A stretch of 64,000 nucleotides of DNA from Marinococcus halophilus (GCF_002265875.1 NZ_NPFA01000006.1:141142-205141); one strand, 5' to 3'; shown: positions 33,176 through 43,040, counted from the stretch's first letter. Made by a program: numbers and translations. The notes: a model not told the origin generated them from the letters alone.

Positions 33176-33769
33176 ATGATAAGAATTGTAATTGTGGAGG
33201 ACCAGCAGATGCTTTTAGGAGCGCTTGGTTCTTTACTGGATTTAGAGGAAGATATGGAAGTCGTCGGCAAAGCGGAAAATGGACAGGAGGCTTTGGCCCT
33301 CATTGAAGAGGAACAGCCCGATATATGCATTATGGATATTGAAATGCCTGTAAAAAGCGGACTGGAGGCAGCTGAAGAACTAAAGGACAGTAGCTGCAAG
33401 ATTATTATTCTCACCACCTTCGCCCGCAGCGGCTATTTCGAACGGGCCCGAAAAGCAGGGATCAGCGGCTACCTTCTGAAGGATAGCCCAAGCGAAGAAC
33501 TGGCTCAATCCATCCGTATTATTATGAGCGGCAGAAAGGTTTATTCCCCTGACTTAGTGGACCTGGTCTACGATACAGCCGCCACGCTTACTAAACGTGA
33601 AGAAGAAGTACTTACGCTAATCGCCGAAGGAAAAAGCACTACAGCCATAGCCCGGCAGCTATCTCTTACCAACGGTACTGTGAGAAACTATATTTCTGTT
33701 ATATTTGATAAGCTTGAAGTAAGCAATCGTGTGGAAGCCGTCACCAAATTTCAGGAATTGAAGCATTAA
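33176..33769 (+). CDS. desR: Response regulator DesR (NarL/FixJ type)
   Basis: The receiver domain (residues 1-120) has Asp54 in ICIMDIEMPVKSG, Thr near 79 in IILTTFAR and Lys in YLLKDSP. A LuxR-type helix-turn-helix follows at about 135-195 with TKREEEVLTLIAEGKS and NGTVRNYISVIFDKL. Asp54 is the phosphorylated residue of B. subtilis DesR. It activates des. AAAGGAG precedes the ATG. Confidence 0.94.
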   Translation: MIRIVIVEDQQMLLGALGSLLDLEEDMEVVGKAENGQEALALIEEEQPDICIMDIEMPVKSGLEAAEELKDSSCKIIILTTFARSGYFERARKAGISGYLLKDSPSEELAQSIRIIMSGRKVYSPDLVDLVYDTAATLTKREEEVLTLIAEGKSTTAIARQLSLTNGTVRNYISVIFDKLEVSNRVEAVTKFQELKH

Positions 33770-33792
33770 GAATCCCGCCTGTTGCCCCTGGG

Positions 33793-33821
33793 TTGCATAT
33801 GCAGCAGGCTTCTGCTATACT
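33793..33821 (+). promoter_or_regulatory. Sigma-A promoter of the DUF896 gene
   Basis: TTGCAT and TATACT are 17 bases apart, with an extended -10 TG (TGCTATACT). A perfect palindrome, ATACATGTAT, follows at 33835-33844 and may be an operator near the start of transcription. Confidence 0.55.
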
Positions 33822-33870
33822 ATTTTTATACCATATACATGTATGGGTATAAAACGAAAGGGGAATTCAC

Positions 33871-34083
33871 ATGATCGCAACGCTTCCTCGCATTAACGAA
33901 CTGGCTCGAAAAAAAGTAAACCAGGGACTTACTGCACGTGAACAGCAGGAGCAAAAACTGCTTCGTGAAGAGTACCTTCAAATGATCCGCGGATCGATGG
34001 AAGCAACTCTTCTCACCACTACCGTCCAGGATCCCGAAGGTAACGATGTAACACCGGAAAAATTAAAAAATGTTCAATCCTGA
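33871..34083 (+). CDS. DUF896 (YnzC-like) small protein
   Basis: A 70-residue helical protein. MIATLPRINELARKKVNQGL is interrupted here (residues 1-20), LTAREQQEQKLLREEYL leads into the region IRGSMEATLLTTTVQDPEGNDVTPEKL, also interrupted, which is characteristic of the YnzC/UPF0291 family. The fold is a helical hairpin. In B. subtilis ynzC lies in the SOS yneA operon, but no yneA and no LexA box are seen here. AAAGGGG precedes the ATG. It is monocistronic. Confidence 0.88.
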   Translation: MIATLPRINELARKKVNQGLTAREQQEQKLLREEYLQMIRGSMEATLLTTTVQDPEGNDVTPEKLKNVQS

Positions 34084-34096
34084 AATGCCATGATAT

Positions 34097-34140
34097 AAAA
34101 AGCCGGTACGCTTCCAACACAGCGTACCGGTTTTGTTTTA
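34097..34140. terminator. Bidirectional terminator
   Basis: CCGGTACGC and GCGTACCGG (9 bp, 10-base loop) are flanked by A-rich and T-rich tracts. It serves the DUF896 gene and the convergent efflux gene. Confidence 0.8.
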
Positions 34141-35340
34141 TCCTTTTTGCGGACGTTCACTGAGCGTACTGAAAGCCGTCAGTCCAAATACGGTCGTAAT
34201 AAACATAATAGCTCCCATTGGCACAGCTGTTGTTTCATCAATACCCGCTAGCGGCGAAACAATGGAACCGATTAAAAGCGGCAGCATGCCGAGGAGGGCA
34301 CTTGCACTTCCTGCCCGGTGACCCTGCTTGGCGATCGCCAGCGTAAATGAACTTGTCAGCACCATCCCCATCGCTGTCATATAAATGAATATAGGTATAA
34401 CCAGAAGGGCAAGCGGGCCTTCAATGATTGTCATTGCCAGCAGAAAAGAACTCGCACTGACAGCTGTGATCACCGCTGTGCGAAGCAGTTTGCGTTCAGC
34501 AATAATACCAGCCAGACGGCCGATTAAAAAACTTCCGGTAATAATCGCCAGGCCGTTAATGCCGAAAAGCACACTGAACACCTGGGCAGAGACACCGTAA
34601 ATCTCCTGATACACAAACGGTGTGCCGGAAACGTAGGCGAAGCTGCCCCCATGTACGAAGCCAAGCGTTAATGCGTAGCCGATAAAAGATCGATCCTTCC
34701 ACAAATCGCCAATGGTGCGGATCGTGTATTTAAGTGAGCTCGGCGTTCTTTTTTCTTCCGGAAGGGTCTCTTCAAGCCGAAAACCAATTGTAATTACGAT
34801 GGCAAGCCCGACGACCGCGAGGAAAAGGAAAATCGTCGACCACTCTGAAAATGGGAGGAGTAAAATAGCGCCCCCAATCATCGGGGCTGCCATAGGGGCG
34901 ATAGCGTTAATGACCATCAATAATGAAAAGAACTGAGTCAGTTCCTTTCCACTGAAAATATCTCTTACCACTGCCCTTGAAACAACAATCCCGGCAGAAG
35001 CGGTTAGGCCCTGCAGCAGTCTCGCAGCAATCAATATGTATATATTTGGGGCAATCGCACAGACAAACGAAGCGGCCGCAAATAGCGTGATAGAAACTAA
35101 AAGCGGCTTTCTTCTTCCCTTTGCATCACTAATTGGCCCAACAATTACCTGACCGACGGCAAGACCTACAAGACAGGCGGTCAAACTAAGCTGCACCATT
35201 GAAGCGCGGGCATTCAAATCTGCCGCTATTCCCGGGAAGCTTGGCAGATACATGTCAATATTAAGCGGTCCTAGTATCGCAAGCATACTAAGCATCAACG
35301 CCAGGCCGATCCGCTCTTTTCCTTTGGGGTTTTGAATCAT
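34138..35340 (-). CDS. Bcr/CflA-type drug:proton antiporter (MFS, 12 spans)
   Basis: A 400-residue MFS carrier. The first helix has the DHA1 signature GPLNIDMYLPSFPGIAADL, motif A is GPISDAKGRRKPLL (near residue 65), and motif C-like glycine-rich segments follow. The frame extends to 35382, but the ATG at 35340 with AAAGGTG upstream starts the family-typical N-terminus. The substrate (a drug, sulfonamide or dipeptide) is unknown. It is monocistronic. Confidence 0.87.
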   Translation of the reverse strand: MIQNPKGKERIGLALMLSMLAILGPLNIDMYLPSFPGIAADLNARASMVQLSLTACLVGLAVGQVIVGPISDAKGRRKPLLVSITLFAAASFVCAIAPNIYILIAARLLQGLTASAGIVVSRAVVRDIFSGKELTQFFSLLMVINAIAPMAAPMIGGAILLLPFSEWSTIFLFLAVVGLAIVITIGFRLEETLPEEKRTPSSLKYTIRTIGDLWKDRSFIGYALTLGFVHGGSFAYVSGTPFVYQEIYGVSAQVFSVLFGINGLAIITGSFLIGRLAGIIAERKLLRTAVITAVSASSFLLAMTIIEGPLALLVIPIFIYMTAMGMVLTSSFTLAIAKQGHRAGSASALLGMLPLLIGSIVSPLAGIDETTAVPMGAIMFITTVFGLTAFSTLSERPQKG

Positions 35341-35509
35341 AATAGAAGGAACACCTTTCTGCTTGAAGTAGAAAATATCCATTCAAATGCTATTTCAAAA
35401 TTTTTGCATATGTTAGTTATTTTATCCTGTTTTCTGCCCGATGTATACTCGTTTCGCTTCAGGCTTCTATCTCCATTTCGCATCTCTACAGGTGTTTCTA
35501 ATTTTATTC

Positions 35510-35884
35510 CTAAACAGATATTCCTAAAGGAAAAACCAGCCCTAGCATAAGTGTAAACACGATCATAAAATACGTAAGAAAAGCGAACTTCGGGCGACGC
35601 TCATGACCGATTATATGATTGAGATGAATTTCCATAAAAATAAGAGTCAGCAGGCCAGTGGCAGCCTTTAAAAATATAGCAGGAAAATCCGGAGTCAGGC
35701 CTATTAATAACCCACCGGAAATCAATCCCGGCAAGTAAGCGCCCCGCAGGGCGTAATGTATTCCAGAAGCAGGTTTTTTTCTTCCCTTCTTATAAAAAAT
35801 ATTTGCAGAAACGAACAATATCAGCAGGATGACCACCATTGAAAGATGTGCCGTCACAAGGAATTGTACTATTTGCGGAGTCAT
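35510..35884 (-). CDS. DUF1516 (YisL-like) membrane protein
   Basis: 124 residues, four membrane helices. HLSMVVILLILFVSANIFYKKG, interrupted here, opens the protein, and YALRGAYLPGLISGGLLIG and LLTLIFMEIHL follow. This is the pattern of the YisL/DUF1516 family (about 118 residues). The start at 35884 has AAAGGGA upstream; the longer in-frame ATG at 35923 has none. The function is unknown. Confidence 0.65.
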   Translation of the reverse strand: MTPQIVQFLVTAHLSMVVILLILFVSANIFYKKGRKKPASGIHYALRGAYLPGLISGGLLIGLTPDFPAIFLKAATGLLTLIFMEIHLNHIIGHERRPKFAFLTYFMIVFTLMLGLVFPLGISV

Positions 35885-35965
35885 TGTATTTCCCTTTCTA
35901 TTCTTTAGTTCTAACGCTTCCACTATACTAAAGAAAATTTCCTTTGACGAACCTTCACAATTTTA

Positions 35966-36000
35966 TATAACAGTATTGATATTTATATAACTGTTATAAT
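35966..36000 (+). promoter_or_regulatory. glcB promoter -10 with dyad operator
   Basis: TATAACAGT (35966-35974) and its complement ACTGTTATA (35990-35998) are separated by 15 bases. The right arm overlaps a TATAAT -10 box (35995-36000), so a bound protein would repress. The same AACAGT-N15-ACTGTT arrangement lies in the aceA promoter. Confidence 0.65.
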
Positions 36001-36060
36001 ACAATAAGGTTATACCGTGGGAGCATTTTTTCTGCTCTCTTACTCTAAAGGAGGAATAGC

Positions 36061-38241
36061 ATGGTTACGTATCGATCTGCAAGCAGGCTTTTTGTTCACC
36101 CTTCTTTATACCAATTTATCAATGAAGAAGCACTACCCGGCTCTGGTCTGGAGGAAAAACAATTTTGGGAAGACTTCAGCCAGCTTATTCACGATTTAAC
36201 TCCGGAAAACGAGGCTCTTCTTCACACGAGAGATAACCTGCAGAATCAGATTCACGAATGGCATCAGGCTCACCCCCGCTGGGAGCCGGAACAGTACCGG
36301 ACTTTTCTTGAAAGCATTGGCTATCTTGAGCCTGAACCGGAGGATTTTCAAATTGCGACTGAGAATATAGACAAAGAGATTTCCGTGCAGGCCGGCCCGC
36401 AGCTTGTGGTTCCTATCAGCAATGAACGATTCGCCATTAATGCTGCTAACGCCCGCTGGGGAAGCCTTTATGACGCTTTGTATGGAAGCGACATCATTAA
36501 TGAAGAAAACGGAGCTCAGCAGCAGAAAGCCTACAATCCTGTACGCGGAGAAAAGGTCGTTGCTTACGCTAAACAATTTTTGGACGAATATTTCCCTCTG
36601 CGCCACCGCTCTCATAAGGAAGCTTCCAGTTACTCCATCGAAGGCGGACATCTTGAAGTCTCTTTTCAAGATGGCAGTAAAGACAAGCTTCAGCACCCTG
36701 AGCAGTTCGCAGGTTACCAGGGCGCAAGCGCTCAGCCGGTAGCTGTCCTTCTCAAGCATCACCGTTTGCACATCGAGATCCAAATTGACTATGGGCACCC
36801 CATCGGCAAAACTGATCCGGCAGGAGTAAAAGATGTTGTCGCCGAATCAGCGCTTACGACCATTATGGACTGTGAAGATTCTGTAGCCGCTGTGGACGCA
36901 GAAGATAAGACAATGGTGTACCGCAATTGGCTGGGCCTCATCAAGGGAGATATTAATGCCTGGTTTCAAAAGGGCGATAAAACGATGACACGTGTCATGA
37001 ACCCCGACCGCAGCTTTACTTCTCCTAAAGGGGAAGAATTTGTCCTCTCAGGCCGTTCTCTAATGCTAAACCGAAATGTCGGCCATTTGATGAGCACCGA
37101 TGCTGTATTAAATGAAAATGAAAAGGAAATTCCAGAGGGCATCATGGACGGCGTCATTACGAGCCTTATTGCCAAACACGACCTGCTTGGCAACGGGAAA
37201 TACAAAAACTCCCGCCGCGGCTCTATCTATATTGTAAAACCAAAAATGCACGGTTCTAAAGAAGCCGCCTTTGCAAACAAACTGTTTGACCGGATTGAAG
37301 ACATGCTGGACTTAGAACGTCACACCTTAAAAATAGGCGTCATGGATGAGGAACGAAGAACCACAGTTAACCTAAAAGCCTGCATCAAGGAAGTAAAAGA
37401 CCGGGTCATGTTCATCAATACGGGCTTTCTGGACCGGACCGGAGATGAAATTCACACCTCTATGGAAGCAGGCCCGATGATCCGCAAAGGGGAAATGAAA
37501 GCCTCTGCCTGGCTCGGAAGCTACGAGAAATCAAACGTCCAGACCGGCCTTACTGCCGGCTTCGAACAGCGTGCCCAGATCGGTAAAGGCATGTGGGCGA
37601 TGCCCGAACAGCTGGCCGCTATGATGGATCAGAAGGACGGACAGTTAAAAGCCGGAGCTTCCACCGCCTGGGTCCCGTCACCGACTGCTGCTGCCCTCCA
37701 TGCTCTTCATTACCACAAGGTAAACGTGCTGGAGGTTCAAAAAGATTTAAAACAGGTGTCTGAGTCACACCTTGCTTCTATTTTAACTATACCTGTGGCT
37801 GCTAAAGAAGACTGGTCCCCGGCTGAAATCCAGGAAGAACTCGATAACAATGCCCAGGGCATCCTTGGATACGTCGTACGCTGGGTCGAGCTTGGTATCG
37901 GCTGCTCAAAAGTGCCGGACATCAATAATGTAGCTCTTATGGAAGACCGGGCCACCCTCCGTATCTCAAGCCAGCATATCGCTAACTGGATTCACCACCA
38001 TGTATGCTCCAAACAGCAGGTCATGGATACCTTCAAGCGCATGGGAACTGTCGTGGATGAACAAAACGCCCACGATCCTGAATACCGTCCGATGAGCCCA
38101 GACTTTGAACAATCGACTGCCTTTCAAGCCGCCTGCGATTTAGTTTTTCAGGGGTACCATCAGCCTAATGGCTACACCGAGCCCATCCTGCACCAACGCC
38201 GCAGGGAAGCTAAAAGCCGCTTAAAGGCAGAAATCAAATAG
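36061..38241 (+). CDS. glcB: Malate synthase G
   Basis: Condenses glyoxylate with acetyl-CoA to malate; second enzyme of the glyoxylate shunt. 726 residues, the usual size of isoform G. Landmarks are [22 protein letters not shown], interrupted here (Mg-binding region), [11 protein letters not shown], the catalytic region [16 protein letters not shown], and the C-terminal [16 protein letters not shown] with the catalytic-Asp region near [23 protein letters not shown] precedes the ATG. It faces isocitrate lyase, 300 bases away. Confidence 0.95.
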   Translation: MVTYRSASRLFVHPSLYQFINEEALPGSGLEEKQFWEDFSQLIHDLTPENEALLHTRDNLQNQIHEWHQAHPRWEPEQYRTFLESIGYLEPEPEDFQIATENIDKEISVQAGPQLVVPISNERFAINAANARWGSLYDALYGSDIINEENGAQQQKAYNPVRGEKVVAYAKQFLDEYFPLRHRSHKEASSYSIEGGHLEVSFQDGSKDKLQHPEQFAGYQGASAQPVAVLLKHHRLHIEIQIDYGHPIGKTDPAGVKDVVAESALTTIMDCEDSVAAVDAEDKTMVYRNWLGLIKGDINAWFQKGDKTMTRVMNPDRSFTSPKGEEFVLSGRSLMLNRNVGHLMSTDAVLNENEKEIPEGIMDGVITSLIAKHDLLGNGKYKNSRRGSIYIVKPKMHGSKEAAFANKLFDRIEDMLDLERHTLKIGVMDEERRTTVNLKACIKEVKDRVMFINTGFLDRTGDEIHTSMEAGPMIRKGEMKASAWLGSYEKSNVQTGLTAGFEQRAQIGKGMWAMPEQLAAMMDQKDGQLKAGASTAWVPSPTAAALHALHYHKVNVLEVQKDLKQVSESHLASILTIPVAAKEDWSPAEIQEELDNNAQGILGYVVRWVELGIGCSKVPDINNVALMEDRATLRISSQHIANWIHHHVCSKQQVMDTFKRMGTVVDEQNAHDPEYRPMSPDFEQSTAFQAACDLVFQGYHQPNGYTEPILHQRRREAKSRLKAEIK

Positions 38242-38254
38242 TATTGCCCCCTGC

Positions 38255-38295
38255 CCGGGGGCTTGCCATAACACGGCAAGCCTCCGGATATTTTA
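38255..38295 (+). terminator. Terminator of glcB
   Basis: GGCTTGCC-ATAACAC-GGCAAGCC (8 bp), extended by further G-C pairs, is followed by ATATTTTAT. Confidence 0.7.
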
Positions 38296-38334
38296 TGGCT
38301 GGACTGAGAGCTTTCTTATAGAAACATAGACAGT

Positions 38335-38373
38335 AAAAAAGCCGGCATTCTGCTGTTTCGCAGGATGCCGGCT
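38335..38373 (-). terminator. Terminator of the aceA/YhfH transcript
   Basis: GCCGGCATTCTGC and GCAGGATGCCGGC (13-bp stem with a single mismatch) are followed on the minus strand by six T. Confidence 0.8.
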
Positions 38374-38383
38374 TTAATAATTT

Positions 38384-38506
38384 TTATTCTTCCGTTTTGC
38401 TTAAGCAATGATCACATTGAATCATCGGCGTTTCCTGGTGCTCTGTGATTTCGCCTCCGCAGTCGCTGCAAATCATTGTCGGCATTTCGCTTTGATACTC
38501 CATCAT
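38384..38506 (-). CDS. YhfH-like small zinc-ribbon protein (40 residues)
   Basis: The ATG at 38506 is preceded by GAGGGAGA and opens a 40-codon frame with two Cys pairs, MICSDCGGEI (Cys13 and Cys16) and IQCDHCLSK (Cys31 and Cys34). This is a four-Cys zinc ribbon as in the B. subtilis YhfH family of small proteins. It lies 41 bases downstream of aceA on the same strand and ends before a terminator, so it is probably co-transcribed with the isocitrate lyase gene. The function is unknown. Confidence 0.7.
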   Translation of the reverse strand: MMEYQSEMPTMICSDCGGEITEHQETPMIQCDHCLSKTEE

Positions 38507-38547
38507 TGTCTCCCTCACCGGAAAAACCTCCTTATAATTTTATATAC

Positions 38548-39831
38548 TTAGCGGCTGAACTGACTCGATTCGGTAGAGCCTTTCATTGCTGTCGTTGATG
38601 ATTTTCCACTTGAGATAGTAGTAGCTACCTGGTCGAAATATCCTGTACCAACCTCCCGCTGATGGCGGGTTGCTGTGTAGCCATGGTCTTCGTTGGCAAA
38701 CTCTTTTTGCTGAAGCTCGGAATAAGCTCCCATGCCCCGTTCCTTGTAGCCTCCAGCTAGTTCAAACATACTGTTATTAAGAGCGTGGAAGCCGGCCAGA
38801 GTAACAAACTGGAACTTGTAGCCCATCTCGCCCAATTGCTCCTGGAAGGTTTCAATTTCTTCATCGCTCAGCTTGGCTTTCCAGTTAAAGGAAGGTAAGC
38901 AATTGTAGGCAAGCATTTTTCCTGGAAATTTTTCATGGATCGCATCTGCAAACTTCTGTGCTTCCTCCAGATTGGGTTCAGAGGTTTCACACCAAACCAG
39001 ATCGGCATACGGAGCATAAGCAAGTCCTCTGGCAATTGCCTGATCCAGACCATTATTTGTGCGGTAGAAGCCTTCCTCGGTCCGTTCATTGCTTCGGATA
39101 AATGAGTGGTCATAGGCGTCAATATCACTTGTAAGCAAGTCTGCCGCATTCGCGTCCGTTCTGGCGACAATTATCGTCGGTACGCCCATTACGTCTGCTG
39201 CAAGTCTTGCTGAAATAAGATTTTGTATAGCCGTGCTTGTTGGAATCAACACTTTTCCGCCCAGATGGCCGCATTTCTTTTCAGACGCGAGCTGGTCTTC
39301 AAAGTGTACACCGGCTGCTCCCGCTTCGATCATCGATTTGGTTAATTCGAACACATTCAGACGGCCGCCAAATCCTGCTTCCCCGTCAGCTACAATTGGA
39401 GCAAAGAAGTTCGTTTCATCGTTTCCTTCAAGGTGCTCTATCTGATCCGCCCGCTGCAGCGCCTGGTTGATACGCTGCACTACGTGGGGAACACTGTTGG
39501 CGGGATATAAGCTCTGATCCGGATACATATGGCCGGAGAGGTTAGCGTCAGCGGCCACCTGCCAGCCGCTTAAATAAATCGCTTTCAATCCTGCTTTCAC
39601 CTGCTGCACGGCTTGATTTCCGGTAAGTGCCCCGAGTGCCCGGACGAACGGGTCCTCCTGCATTAAATTCCAAAGACGATTCGCTCCCATCTCAGCGAGT
39701 GTATATTCTACTTTGATCGAGCCGCGAAGCTTCAGCACATCCTCCGCCGAATACGGGCGTATAATTCCTTTCCACCGTTCCTCGTTCTCCCAGGCTTCTT
39801 CCATCTGCTTTACATCTTCCTGACGAATCAT
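38548..39831 (-). CDS. aceA: Isocitrate lyase
   Basis: Cleaves isocitrate to glyoxylate and succinate; first enzyme of the glyoxylate shunt. 427 residues. The active-site loop [14 protein letters not shown] carries the catalytic Cys. [26 protein letters not shown], and [15 protein letters not shown] near the C-terminus are all typical. GGAGAGAGACAC lies before the ATG. Its promoter carries the same dyad as glcB, so the two convergent genes appear co-regulated. Confidence 0.96.
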   Translation of the reverse strand: MIRQEDVKQMEEAWENEERWKGIIRPYSAEDVLKLRGSIKVEYTLAEMGANRLWNLMQEDPFVRALGALTGNQAVQQVKAGLKAIYLSGWQVAADANLSGHMYPDQSLYPANSVPHVVQRINQALQRADQIEHLEGNDETNFFAPIVADGEAGFGGRLNVFELTKSMIEAGAAGVHFEDQLASEKKCGHLGGKVLIPTSTAIQNLISARLAADVMGVPTIIVARTDANAADLLTSDIDAYDHSFIRSNERTEEGFYRTNNGLDQAIARGLAYAPYADLVWCETSEPNLEEAQKFADAIHEKFPGKMLAYNCLPSFNWKAKLSDEEIETFQEQLGEMGYKFQFVTLAGFHALNNSMFELAGGYKERGMGAYSELQQKEFANEDHGYTATRHQREVGTGYFDQVATTISSGKSSTTAMKGSTESSQFSR

Positions 39832-39884
39832 GTGTCTCTCTCCTTTTTCTTCAGATTAACAAATTGGAAATTCAGCTGCCTTTT

Positions 39885-39949
39885 CTGTTATAGTACAATT
39901 TGTTTGTTTGAGACTATATTATAACAGTAATCAGAATGAGTCAACTGTT
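39885..39949 (-). promoter_or_regulatory. aceA promoter with dyad operator
   Basis: On the minus strand TTGACT (39939-39944) and TAATAT (39916-39921) are 17 bases apart. The dyad TATAACAGT (39920-39928), 15 bases, then ACTGTT (39944-39949) spans both boxes, and a further CTGTTATA half-site lies at 39885-39892. The spacing is identical to that at glcB. Confidence 0.65.
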
Positions 39950-40281
39950 TTATAATAATTTTTTGAATTTTTATTATCCTCTATCTTTTAGAGGTTCAAC
40001 GCCATTCGTTATACTATTTTTTCCTTTAATCGAATTATCTTTCATCATGTTCTTCTGTATTAATACAGAAGAAACCATTTCTTTTAACAAATATTATGTA
40101 TTTTCAAAGCCTTATCACAGACCGAAGCTTTTGGGGGCACGGGCTTTTTTCATTGACGAAGGCTTCCGGTTCTACTATGATTTACTTTTTGTGTCTGGCT
40201 GCCAGAAACGCGTTTAATTATACCGCCTTTTCTACATCCGCATAAATTATTACTTCATTTTAAAAGAAAGTAGGAATATTC
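39950..40281. other. AT-rich intergenic stretch without a supported gene
   Basis: This is the remainder of the 450-base aceA-BCCT interval. A 93-codon plus-strand frame here lacks a ribosome site and has unnatural composition. Nothing else is recognised beyond the aceA promoter and the weak ribosome site of the BCCT gene. Confidence 0.5.
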
Positions 40282-41856
40282 GTGTCTTCACCATCCCCTA
40301 ATCATTGGAAGAATAATGATTGGCCGGTCACGCTTCTAAGCGGTGGACTGTTGATTTTATTTGTTGTCTTTTCTCTTATTAATGCTGAAGCTGTAGGCCA
40401 GTTTGTCACTACCACCTTTAACTGGGCCGTTACCTTTTTCGGAGCTTTTTGGCAGATTCTTTTACTTGCCACCTTTTTTATCGGACTCTACATTGGCTTT
40501 TCAAAATACGGACGCGTGCGCCTTGGTAATCTAGCAGAACCGGAATTCAGCTATTTTAAATGGCTCTCCATCATCATGTGTACCCTGCTCGCCGGCGGTG
40601 GTGTTTTCTGGGCCGCAGCGGAGCCTATTTATCATTTCATGGATCTTCCGCCGGTATTTTCCGGGCTTGAGAGCAGTTCCTCTGAAGCAGTACAGCCTGC
40701 GCTCGCTCAAAGCTTTCTACACTGGGGCTTTCTCGCCTGGGCTATTCTTGGAACACTGAGTACTATAGTGTTAATGCATGCTCATTATGATAAAGGAATG
40801 CCTCTTCGTCCGCGGACGCTTCTTTATCCAGTGTTTGGCGAAAAAATCGCCGTTCATAGCCCGCTTGGCACTATTGTGGACGTTTGTTCTATTGTGTCGG
40901 TGGCTGCCGGTACTATTGGTCCTATTGGATTTTTAGGCACTCAGGCGGGCTATGGCTTTGAGACCCTCATGGGAATCCCTAATAATTACCCGACCCAGTT
41001 TATAATTATTGCCGGTCTTGTAGCTATTGCTTCTATATCCGCAGTCACCGGTATTCATAAAGGGATTCAGCTTTTAAGCCGGTTTAATGTATGGTTTACG
41101 ATTGTTTTGATTTTATTTATTTTGCTTATCGGCCCGGGCGGTTTTATCCTGGACGCCTTTATCTCTTCATTCGGAGTTTATACGCAGGAATTTGCCCAAA
41201 TGAGCAGCTTTCGTGGAAATAATGAATGGCTCGGTTTATGGACCGTTTTTTTCTGGGGATGGTTTTTAGGCTATGGCCCGATGATGGCTATTTTTATCAC
41301 GAGAATCTCCCGGGGCAGAACAATCCGGCAGCTGATCCTGGCCGTATCTATCATTGCCCCGCTCGTAACAAACTTCTGGTTCACTATTGTTGGCGGCTCC
41401 GGTATATTTTATGAATTAAACAATCCGGGCTCTGTTTCTAACGCCCTGTTCGAAGCAGGCATGCCTGCTTCGATGATGGCAATCGTCCAACAGCTGCCGC
41501 TTGGCACTGTTATCGCTTTTTGCTTTTTATTGGTTACCATTCTTTTTGTGGTTACTACAACAGATTCCATGTCTTACACAATTTCAATTGTAGTCAGTGA
41601 CAGCGAAGAACCTCATCCTGCCATTCGTGTTTTCTGGGTGGTTATTATGGGGGCTGTGGCTGCCTGCCTATTGTTCATCGGTGAAGGCAGCGTGGACGCT
41701 CTCCAGTCATTTATTGTTGTTACCGCTGTGCCTGTTTCCCTAATTCTGTTGCCAACACTTTGGCTTGCGCCGAAGGCAGCCAAAGCGATGGCACGAAATC
41801 AAGGTATTACAGCCTCTTCTTCGATTGAACATGAAACAAAAAAAGAAGCACAGTAA
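40282..41856 (+). CDS. BCCT-family transporter (betaine/choline/carnitine type)
   Basis: 524 residues, 12 spans. Helix 8 contains the BCCT signature region WGWFLGYGPMMAIFITRISRGRTIRQL, interrupted here, although the classical tryptophan-rich form (WWISWSPFVG) is changed to FLGYGPMM. That suggests a substrate other than glycine betaine. WAAAEPIYHF and the HWGFLAWAIL segment are also family features. The start is GTG, with GTAGGA upstream. In a salt-adapted organism a compatible-solute or amino-acid derivative is likely, but this is inference. Confidence 0.88.
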   Translation: MSSPSPNHWKNNDWPVTLLSGGLLILFVVFSLINAEAVGQFVTTTFNWAVTFFGAFWQILLLATFFIGLYIGFSKYGRVRLGNLAEPEFSYFKWLSIIMCTLLAGGGVFWAAAEPIYHFMDLPPVFSGLESSSSEAVQPALAQSFLHWGFLAWAILGTLSTIVLMHAHYDKGMPLRPRTLLYPVFGEKIAVHSPLGTIVDVCSIVSVAAGTIGPIGFLGTQAGYGFETLMGIPNNYPTQFIIIAGLVAIASISAVTGIHKGIQLLSRFNVWFTIVLILFILLIGPGGFILDAFISSFGVYTQEFAQMSSFRGNNEWLGLWTVFFWGWFLGYGPMMAIFITRISRGRTIRQLILAVSIIAPLVTNFWFTIVGGSGIFYELNNPGSVSNALFEAGMPASMMAIVQQLPLGTVIAFCFLLVTILFVVTTTDSMSYTISIVVSDSEEPHPAIRVFWVVIMGAVAACLLFIGEGSVDALQSFIVVTAVPVSLILLPTLWLAPKAAKAMARNQGITASSSIEHETKKEAQ

Positions 41857-41865
41857 ATAATACCT

Positions 41866-41901
41866 CAGAGAAAAGGCACCAGCCTTTTCTCTGTTTTTTT
41901 A
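41866..41901 (+). terminator. Terminator after the BCCT gene
   Basis: CAGAGAAAAGGC and GCCTTTTCTCTG (12-bp stem, 4-base loop) are followed by seven T. Confidence 0.88.
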
Positions 41902-41990
41902 TTTTTTTTAACAATTTCTTTTGGTATCCGATAAAATGGATAGTAATAGAGCTTTACAAGCGTACGTTTTGAATAGGAGGATGTAAGATC

Positions 41991-43040
41991 ATGAATCAAT
42001 GCTCCAACTGTACGGCCCTGCCTGATCTGGAATCTTCCGGGTATCTCGTATTCTCCCATAAGTCGTTTAAGGTGCTTCGTGATCTCCATGGCCGCCTGCT
42101 GCAAAGCGGCTATATTTCCTATATGCAGGGTACAACACTTCATTATGGCTACTCTGCTGTCCAGAAACTAGGCCCCTTTCTTGATTTCATTGAACGTGTA
42201 TTCCCTGGCGACCCGGCAGATTTACAGGGAACCTGGACAGGGAAAGACCAGCAATCCCACGCGAATATGATTAATTTCCATCAACTGAAAGAACGGCTGA
42301 CCCGTCCTTCGTTTATGACGATTATTAACGAGCAGCAATTCACTCACCACATGCAGCCGATTATCCAGCTGAGTACCGATAAGGTGATGGGGTACGAATT
42401 CCTTATGCGGCCGAAGATTGATGCTACTCAGTTCCAGCCGGACCAGCTGTTTTCTTTTTCCCAGCAGAGCGGCCTTCAACCGCTTCTGGACCACCGGTCA
42501 CGCATCGCATCCATTACCACAAGCGCCAAACATCTAAAGCCTGGCATTAAACGTTTTATTAACTTTTTGCCTTCTTCGGTTTACGACCCGGACCACTGTC
42601 TTCTTTCCACATTTGTCAAAATAAGGGGACTAGGCATTTCTATGAAGGACATTGTGTTTGAAGTAGTGGAAACAGAAAAATTTGATAACCTTAGTCACTT
42701 GCTCCGTATTTTTCAGACCTTTAACTCGCGCGGTGCACGTGTTGCTCTAGACGATCTTGGAGCAGGCTACTCCACAATTGACGTTATGGAAGAATTGCAG
42801 CCGCACTACGTAAAAATCGACCGTTCGCTGGTAGATCATTGCGACCAGGACATTAAAAAACAGCAGCGGCTGGAGAAAATTGTTTCACGAGCAGGAAAAT
42901 ACAGGATTACCACACTGGCGGAAGGAATTGAACGGCCTGAAGAATTAACCTGTGTCCGTGAATTGGGCTTCGGTTTAGCACAAGGGTATTTACTTGGAAA
43001 ACCAAAAGCGGTGCCTGATGCTCCAACGCTTTTCAGCTAA
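41991..43040 (+). CDS. EAL-domain cyclic-di-GMP phosphodiesterase
   Basis: Residues about 105-345 form an EAL domain: GYEFLMRP (the EAL motif as EFL), FINFLPSSVY, VFEVVETE, ALDDLGAGYS, YVKIDRSLV and LAEGIERPEEL keep the metal- and substrate-binding acids and Lys, so it should be active. There is no GGDEF domain. Residues 1-95 are a separate small domain that begins NQCSNCTALP, with a Cys-x2-Cys pair and a YISYMQGTTLHYGY stretch, possibly a sensor or zinc site. There is no membrane span. AGGAGG precedes the ATG. Confidence 0.88.
   Translation: MNQCSNCTALPDLESSGYLVFSHKSFKVLRDLHGRLLQSGYISYMQGTTLHYGYSAVQKLGPFLDFIERVFPGDPADLQGTWTGKDQQSHANMINFHQLKERLTRPSFMTIINEQQFTHHMQPIIQLSTDKVMGYEFLMRPKIDATQFQPDQLFSFSQQSGLQPLLDHRSRIASITTSAKHLKPGIKRFINFLPSSVYDPDHCLLSTFVKIRGLGISMKDIVFEVVETEKFDNLSHLLRIFQTFNSRGARVALDDLGAGYSTIDVMEELQPHYVKIDRSLVDHCDQDIKKQQRLEKIVSRAGKYRITTLAEGIERPEELTCVRELGFGLAQGYLLGKPKAVPDAPTLFS

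Noticed and set aside
39936..40217. 93-codon plus-strand frame upstream of the BCCT gene
   Set aside because: No ribosome site, overlaps the aceA promoter dyad, composition rich in F/Y from AT-rich DNA.
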